A DNA stretch of 29,412 nt from Sphingobacteriia bacterium. Its GTDB lineage: Bacteria; Bacteroidota; Bacteroidia; NS11-12g; UBA955. Below are positions 24,609-29,412 of this stretch, piece after piece. Under the pieces are notes generated by a model. The model had not been told where the DNA came from. It saw nothing but the letters and a program-made list of their open reading frames with translations, and ran no database searches. The stretch is from contig JAGKXC010000016.1 of NCBI GenBank assembly GCA_021151535.1, positions 1 to 29,412 of the forward strand, in the 5' to 3' direction. Both the position numbers and the translations under genes were made by a program. The stretch's first letter is position 1, and each line of letters opens with the position of its first letter.

Positions 24609-26447
24609 TTATTGAACTTTAGCGTTTAACATGCGTTCCAGCATATCTGGTTTTTGCGATTCCTCTTTCTTTAACAGATATTTTTCTATAATTAGATTGG
24701 CGATAGGAGCAGCGTATGTAGCACCGTAACCACCGTTCTCAACAATAACAGCAATTGCAATTTTAGGATTATCTCTTGGCGCAAATGCCATGTATATTGA
24801 GTGATCCTTACCATGTGGATTTTGTGCAGTTCCTGTTTTTGCACATATTTCAATATTTGGTATCCCTGTTCCAGGGGCCGTGCCACCTGGAATTGTAACT
24901 CTAGACATTCCCTCAACTACCGTTTGGAAATGTATTGGATCTACTGTTGTGTAATGCTTAAACTGATAATTTCGAATCCAAGCAGTATCAACATGTCCTT
25001 GAATTTTTCTAACCAAATGCGGCGTTAAATACCAGCCCCTGTTTGCCATAATTGCAGCAGTGTTGGCAATTTGTATCGGTGTTAACAAAATTTCACCTTG
25101 ACCGATACTTAATGAAATTACCGTGCTAGATTTCCAACTCTTTCCATGCCTTCGATTTAATTGTTCTACTGAAGGAATATTGCCGCGACTTTCGCCCATC
25201 AAATCTACTCCCAGTGGGCTCCCGAGCCCAAATGACCTTAAGTGAGTTTCTAAAACAGCATAACCCTCTTTTACATTGCCATACTTGGGATTGTCAATGA
25301 TATCTCTAAATACCTGACAATAATAACTATTACAGCTAATTGCTAGAGAACCAACAACATCCAAAGGACCACCATGAGCGTGACAACCAACCCTAATACT
25401 ACCCAATCTGTAGCCACCAGCACAACCGTGTCGAGTTTCAGGAACAAGCACGCCTTCTTGTAGGGCGATGGCAGCCATAACGGTTTTAAAGGTACTTCCT
25501 GGGGGGTATACCCCTTTTACAGCTCTATTGTACAATGGTTTTACCGGGTCTACCAATAGTTGCTTGAAAGTTTCAGCTCGTTGTCTGCCAACCAAAGAAT
25601 TTGGGTCATAATCCGGATAATTAACAAAAACAATGATTTCGCCGGTACTTGGCTCAATAGCCACAATTGATCCTCGTTTTCCTTGCATTAATTCCCTTGC
25701 AAAGTTTTGGACATCTATATCTAATGTAGAGGTAACATCAGGACCAGCAATACTTGGGTAGTTGAATTGTGAATCTTTTACTTCGCCCCGTTGTTCGTAT
25801 TTTCTGTCTTGCCAAACCGTTTTCACGCCTTTAACACCACGAAATTGGGCTTCATAATATCTTTCCAATCCGGTAATTCCTACCAAATCCCCTGGTTGAT
25901 AATACTCATCTTCAGCCAACATCGCTTCATTGGCTTCTCCCAGATATCCCAAGGCATGAGGTGCCGAAATACTTGCAAATTGTCTGTCTGTTCTAGATTC
26001 AATAAAGAATCCTTTCAGTCTAAACATGTTCTCCCTAATTACTGCAAATTGCTTGGGAGTCAAATTGGAGTAGAAAATGGTTGATTTGTTGTTTGAATTG
26101 TTTTTCTGTCTTCTTTGGGAACGAACTTTAGCCTCTTCAAATCGAGAAATCACTTCATCTCCAGGTATTTCCAAAATATGAGAAAGTAACCCAGTATCTA
26201 GTTTTTTAATTTCAAAGGGGAAAACTGATAAATCGTATATCTGAGTACTATATACAATCAATTTGCCATTTCGATCAAAAATATTACTCCTAGATGGATA
26301 AAGTGTAATTTTATTTAAGGCATTGTTAATTGCTATACGCTCGTAGTCTTTATCGCCTAATTGCAATTGAAAAAGACGCACCCAATACACTAAGAAAATT
26401 AGGCTAAAGATGATTACATAAACAATTCTTTTACCTCTATTTTCCAT
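24609..26447 (-). CDS. mrdA: Penicillin-binding protein 2, elongasome transpeptidase
   Basis: This class B PBP (612 residues) crosslinks peptidoglycan during elongation. An N-terminal membrane anchor (about 8-26) is followed by the pedestal/dimerisation region (about 50-240) and the transpeptidase domain. The three active-site motifs are STFK (318-321, with catalytic S318), SCN (371-373) and KTGT (537-540). The length matches the PBP2 family. It begins 2 bases after the mreD stop and abuts rodA, the standard arrangement of its polymerase partner. Confidence 0.96.
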   Translation of the reverse strand: MENRGKRIVYVIIFSLIFLVYWVRLFQLQLGDKDYERIAINNALNKITLYPSRSNIFDRNGKLIVYSTQIYDLSVFPFEIKKLDTGLLSHILEIPGDEVISRFEEAKVRSQRRQKNNSNNKSTIFYSNLTPKQFAVIRENMFRLKGFFIESRTDRQFASISAPHALGYLGEANEAMLAEDEYYQPGDLVGITGLERYYEAQFRGVKGVKTVWQDRKYEQRGEVKDSQFNYPSIAGPDVTSTLDIDVQNFARELMQGKRGSIVAIEPSTGEIIVFVNYPDYDPNSLVGRQRAETFKQLLVDPVKPLYNRAVKGVYPPGSTFKTVMAAIALQEGVLVPETRHGCAGGYRLGSIRVGCHAHGGPLDVVGSLAISCNSYYCQVFRDIIDNPKYGNVKEGYAVLETHLRSFGLGSPLGVDLMGESRGNIPSVEQLNRRHGKSWKSSTVISLSIGQGEILLTPIQIANTAAIMANRGWYLTPHLVRKIQGHVDTAWIRNYQFKHYTTVDPIHFQTVVEGMSRVTIPGGTAPGTGIPNIEICAKTGTAQNPHGKDHSIYMAFAPRDNPKIAIAVIVENGGYGATYAAPIANLIIEKYLLKKEESQKPDMLERMLNAKVQ

Positions 26448-26449
26448 GG

Positions 26450-26956
26450 TTAACGGTTGGCTAAAATGCGAGATCCAATAATTACCAGTCCGCTAAAAAT
26501 TGAGGCAATAATTGCAATGAAAATTATCGTAAAGATGCGGGTAAAGTCGAAATAGTCAAGTAAAAAATAGGAAAGGTGGTGAATGAAAATTATGGAAAAC
26601 ATGTATGTGTAGAAAGTAAAGGTCCCTACACTTCTCTCGTTGATAGTTCTATGACCTTGCAATTGAATTGAGTCAAGATTAAAGAAATTATGATCAATAA
26701 AATATTTGGTAAAAACAGCAATTAATGATGCAGTTGTATGCAAGCCTGTACTACCAGAAAATGCATCAACTAATAAACCAAAGAAATAACCTACGATCAA
26801 ATTTCCATATTTATTGATATCAAAAGGTATTAAAAATAAAAAGTAAACATAGGGAAGTGGTTTAATCCACCATGCAATGGTAATTTCATCAAATATAAAA
26901 GCCTGAATGAAAATCCAACTTAAGGCGATAATCACCAATCTAAAGATATTATTCAT
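26450..26956 (-). CDS. mreD: Rod shape-determining protein MreD
   Basis: MreD is a small inner-membrane protein of the elongasome, here 168 residues with about five transmembrane helices. The sequence is poorly conserved between phyla, so the call rests on length, hydrophobicity, the PFDINKYGNLIVGYFFGLLVDAF-type MreD helix, and its place between mreC and mrdA. Its ATG at 26956 overlaps the 3-prime end of mreC by 8 bases. An AGGAGG (plus-strand 26963-26968) precedes the start by 6 bases but lies inside mreC codons. Confidence 0.9.
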   Translation of the reverse strand: MNNIFRLVIIALSWIFIQAFIFDEITIAWWIKPLPYVYFLFLIPFDINKYGNLIVGYFFGLLVDAFSGSTGLHTTASLIAVFTKYFIDHNFFNLDSIQLQGHRTINERSVGTFTFYTYMFSIIFIHHLSYFLLDYFDFTRIFTIIFIAIIASIFSGLVIIGSRILANR

Positions 26957-27803
26957 GATTTTCCTCCTGACTGATTTGATTATCTAGCTGTTGAAGTTGT
27001 TCTTGTTCCAAAACATTAACAACAGAAACATGGTCAAGTCTTGTGAAATCGGTGCTTAACTTGACTACAATTTCATGGAAATTTGATTTTAATGAAGTGT
27101 TTATTTCCTCTATTTCACCAATTGGAATACCAGCAGGAAAGATAAGAGAATAATTACTAGTAAACAGTTTCATACCTTTTTTCACCTTTTCAAATCTGTT
27201 TACTTCATTCAATGATGCAAATTGAGGATTGTTGCCATTCCAATTTAATACACCTTGGTTTAAAGTAATATCTCTTAAATAGGGAGTTATTTCAAATTTT
27301 GAATTCAATACAGAAAGAACCAAAGCATAATTTTTGGATGCCTTAAAGACAATTCCTACAATTCCAGCTGGCCCAACTACCGCCATGTTCTCATTAATAC
27401 CTGCTTCGGTGCCTTTATCTAATACGATAAAGTTGTTTCTTTTATTAATTGTAGATCTAATTACTCGCGCATTGATATAACTATATCTTAATCTGGTATG
27501 AGTGTTTGTATCTATAAATTGCGTATCTCGCTTCACCGTAATGGATTGTAAATTCCAATTCAGTTGTTGCTTTAGAAGATTGTTTTCGGCGATTAATTTT
27601 TCGTTTTCATTGCTTAAATTAAAGTACTGAGCAACAGATGCTTTTGTAGCGTCAATTTTTCTATGAAATCCCAATGTCTGGTTGAAGAAAACCGAATTTT
27701 GGTAAATATTAAACTGAATTACCTGTATAAAGGAACTTAAAAATAAAAGAATAAAAAGTAGAGGATAGGCTTGATTCCGTATCCAACGGAATATCACAAT
27801 CAT
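26949..27803 (-). CDS. mreC: Rod shape-determining protein MreC
   Basis: MreC (284 residues) is a periplasmic elongasome scaffold that activates PBP2 and RodA. It has one N-terminal transmembrane helix (about 12-30), a coiled-coil region (about 55-85, rich in Asn, Glu and Leu), and a C-terminal beta-barrel domain with GTEAGINENMAVVGPAGIVG and the late GIPIGEIEEI segment typical of the family. The extreme C-terminus is Gln/Glu-rich. It starts 10 bases after the mreB stop and overlaps mreD by 8 bases. Confidence 0.94.
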   Translation of the reverse strand: MIVIFRWIRNQAYPLLFILLFLSSFIQVIQFNIYQNSVFFNQTLGFHRKIDATKASVAQYFNLSNENEKLIAENNLLKQQLNWNLQSITVKRDTQFIDTNTHTRLRYSYINARVIRSTINKRNNFIVLDKGTEAGINENMAVVGPAGIVGIVFKASKNYALVLSVLNSKFEITPYLRDITLNQGVLNWNGNNPQFASLNEVNRFEKVKKGMKLFTSNYSLIFPAGIPIGEIEEINTSLKSNFHEIVVKLSTDFTRLDHVSVVNVLEQEQLQQLDNQISQEENHE

Positions 27804-27813
27804 AATAAATTGT

Positions 27814-28842
27814 TTAAGCGGTCATTAAAAACTTAAATCTGCCAATGTTTTTCAATGCAGTACCAGTTCCACGCACAACTGCTCTAAGTGGATCTTCAGC
27901 GATATTAACCCTTAATTTGGTTTTCATTGCAATACGCTTATCTAAACCTCTTAACAATGCTCCACCACCAGTTAACCAAATACCATTCGTTAAAATATCA
28001 GCACTTAATTCAGGAGGAGATTGCTCAAGTGCTCTCAAGATAGCTTCTTCAACTTTCATGATGCTCTTGTCTAAGGCCCTAGCTATTTCACTGTAACTTA
28101 CCATAATTTGCTTAGGGATACCGGTCATCAAATCTCTACCATAAACGGCGTAGTCCTCTGGAGGAGTTTCAAGCTCTTGTAATGCACTGCCAATATGAAT
28201 TTTAATTTTTTCAGCAGTTCTTTCCCCGATAAGTAAATTGTGCTCTCTTCTCATGTATTCCAAGATGTCCAAGTTAAACTCGTCACCAGCAACACGAATA
28301 CTTTCATCACAAACAATTCCTCCCAATGCAATAATCGCGATTTCAGTTGTACCACCACCGATATCCACAATCATATTTCCTTGAGGTTGCGTTACATCAA
28401 TTCCAATACCAACTGCCGCCGCCATAGGTTCGTGGATCAAATAAACTTCCTTCGCACCACTGCGCTCGGCTGAATCCTTAACTGCTCGTTTTTCAACCTC
28501 CGTAATACCTGATGGTATACAAATCACCATTTTTAACTGAGGAGGTGCTAGCCATCTTTGCCTTTGATTCATCATTTTGATCATTCCGCGAATCATGTGT
28601 TCAGCAGCTTGAAAATCAGCAATTACCCCATCTTTTAAAGGACGGATGGTTTTAATTCCTTCGTTTTCTTTTCCAAACATTTGCATAGCATCCTTACCAA
28701 CAGCAATTACATTGCCTGTATTACGCTCAATAGCGATTATACTAGGTTCGTCAACTACTACTTTATCCTTGAAAATAATTAATGTGTTGGCAGTGCCTAA
28801 ATCGATTGCTAACTCTTGGGTTAAAAAGCTGAATAATCCCAT
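27814..28842 (-). CDS. mreB: Rod shape-determining protein MreB (bacterial actin)
   Basis: MreB (342 residues) polymerises under the membrane and positions cell-wall synthesis. It shows the actin-fold nucleotide motifs: phosphate 1 at DLGTANTLI (14-22), phosphate 2 at IVDIGGGTTEIAI (158-170), and the adenosine loop LTGGGALLRGL (290-300). The connecting motif HEPMAAAVG lies at 137-145. The N-terminal MGLFSFL suggests an amphipathic membrane-binding helix. It is first in the mreBCD-mrdA-rodA operon, with a promoter box at 28865-28872. Confidence 0.98.
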   Translation of the reverse strand: MGLFSFLTQELAIDLGTANTLIIFKDKVVVDEPSIIAIERNTGNVIAVGKDAMQMFGKENEGIKTIRPLKDGVIADFQAAEHMIRGMIKMMNQRQRWLAPPQLKMVICIPSGITEVEKRAVKDSAERSGAKEVYLIHEPMAAAVGIGIDVTQPQGNMIVDIGGGTTEIAIIALGGIVCDESIRVAGDEFNLDILEYMRREHNLLIGERTAEKIKIHIGSALQELETPPEDYAVYGRDLMTGIPKQIMVSYSEIARALDKSIMKVEEAILRALEQSPPELSADILTNGIWLTGGGALLRGLDKRIAMKTKLRVNIAEDPLRAVVRGTGTALKNIGRFKFLMTA

Positions 28843-28864
28843 TTGATTTTTTGTGACTAGTACG

Positions 28865-28872
28865 CAAAATTA
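28865..28872 (-). promoter_or_regulatory. mreB operon -7 promoter box TAATTTTG
   Basis: The minus strand carries TAATTTTG, an exact TAnnTTTG match, 22 bases before the mreB ATG. It lies in the 61-base gap between the outer-membrane protein gene and mreB. A -33 TTG is not evident. Confidence 0.5.
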
Positions 28873-28903
28873 ACTAATGTAATGTATGTTTTTTCAGATT
28901 TTC

Positions 28904-29412
28904 TTAAAAATCCCAAATCAAACTGATCAAGTGTGAGTTTTTTTGCTTCAAATTTTGCTTGAACGGTACTGCAAACTCATATTTTACTGGTAATCCAAAA
29001 ATGCATGTGTGAAACGAAAAACCATAAGAATATAACCAAGGATTTCTTTGAGCACTCGTCCATAAATCATAATTTCCAGTGGAAGTATACAATGTGTTGT
29101 GTGGGTTACGTAAATCGTGTGGTGAATTGAAATAATAAGCAAAACCAGCATCGCCAAAAAGGCCAATCTTTGTCTTTTTTATAAATTGTGAAATTGAAAC
29201 GGTAGAACCAATAATACCTTCAATATCAAATAGAATATCGCCATTGTATACAAAATAGGAGTTGCCTGTCGTGCTTCCAATTTGTAACCCACGGATATTT
29301 CCGCCCCAAAACCTCAATGCCAAAGGAGTGTTGTTTTTAAATGGTGGAACTTTAGCGATATATTGACTATTGCCTATCCACCCTGTAGTGCCACCCAAGA
29401 AATATTCATTTC
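28904..29412 (-). CDS. Partial outer-membrane beta-barrel protein, Omp85/surface-antigen-like C-terminus
   Basis: The frame is open from the right window edge to the TAA at 28904, giving about 169 C-terminal residues. The apparent TTG start at 29398 is internal, since the frame continues upstream with NEYFLGG. Evidence for a barrel: YFLGGTTGW (compare the FxLGG strand of Omp85/D15 proteins), LALRFWGGNIRGLQIG, alternating hydrophobic strands, a GLFGDAGFAYYF strand, and a terminal LISLIWDF ending in phenylalanine, the BAM recognition signature. It could be a TamA/BamA-like protein or the barrel of a larger Bacteroidota protein with a beta-propeller upstream; the rest is outside the window. Confidence 0.75.
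   Translation of the reverse strand, partial: NEYFLGGTTGWIGNSQYIAKVPPFKNNTPLALRFWGGNIRGLQIGSTTGNSYFVYNGDILFDIEGIIGSTVSISQFIKKTKIGLFGDAGFAYYFNSPHDLRNPHNTLYTSTGNYDLWTSAQRNPWLYSYGFSFHTCIFGLPVKYEFAVPFKQNLKQKNSHLISLIWDF

Noticed and set aside
29396..29398. TTG at 29398 as the true start of the barrel protein
   Set aside because: The frame continues upstream with barrel-like residues to the window edge, so the gene is cut by the window.

Overview
The window looks like Bacteroidota chromosome, possibly from the Chitinophaga/Sphingobacteria side; genus and species cannot be fixed from the sequence. Three things point there: AT-rich DNA with starts that mostly lack Shine-Dalgarno sequences, repeated promoter boxes of the Bacteroidota type (TAnnTTTG, sometimes with TTG or TTTG about 20 bases upstream), and gene content typical of the phylum (Alternative Complex III, ASPIC/UnbV lipoprotein, VUT-type queuosine precursor transporter). 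I saw no mobile element, CRISPR array, tRNA or rRNA, so this reads as ordinary chromosome. Both ends cut through genes.

Layout. 1-800 (minus): front part of a membrane protein resembling a GT39-type glycosyltransferase, divergent from rpsA. 993-3095 (plus): rpsA, six S1 domains plus a C-terminal helix-hairpin-helix-like tail, with its own promoter, a TTG start and a strong Shine-Dalgarno, then a terminator. 3171-4607: a histidine-rich membrane transporter-like protein convergent with a queuosine precursor transporter. 4741-6771 (plus): an exported TPR protein and an MltD-like lytic transglycosylase. 6982-15416 (plus): the complete actABCDEF operon for Alternative Complex III, the quinol:cytochrome c (or oxidase) oxidoreductase that replaces the bc1 complex; it ends at a terminator with no oxidase genes behind it. 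15535-18135 (plus): valS, nearly leaderless. 18195-19538, 19614-19769 and 19826-23302 (minus): a vanadium haloperoxidase-like lipoprotein, a 51-residue basic protein, and a large FG-GAP/ASPIC lipoprotein. 23336-28842 (minus): the rod-shape operon mreB-mreC-mreD-mrdA-rodA. 28904-29412 (minus): the C-terminal end of an outer-membrane beta-barrel protein.

How the genes fit together. The window is mainly housekeeping: translation (rpsA, valS), respiration (act operon), cell-wall elongation (mre/mrd/rod) and wall remodelling (lytic transglycosylase), plus envelope proteins. No wholly new system is evident. The best leads are the Shine-Dalgarno-bearing rpsA leader, the S1 tail, the six-heme fused ActA with an intact four-cysteine motif in ActB, very short leaders on several genes, and the haloperoxidase / small basic protein / ASPIC lipoprotein neighbourhood.
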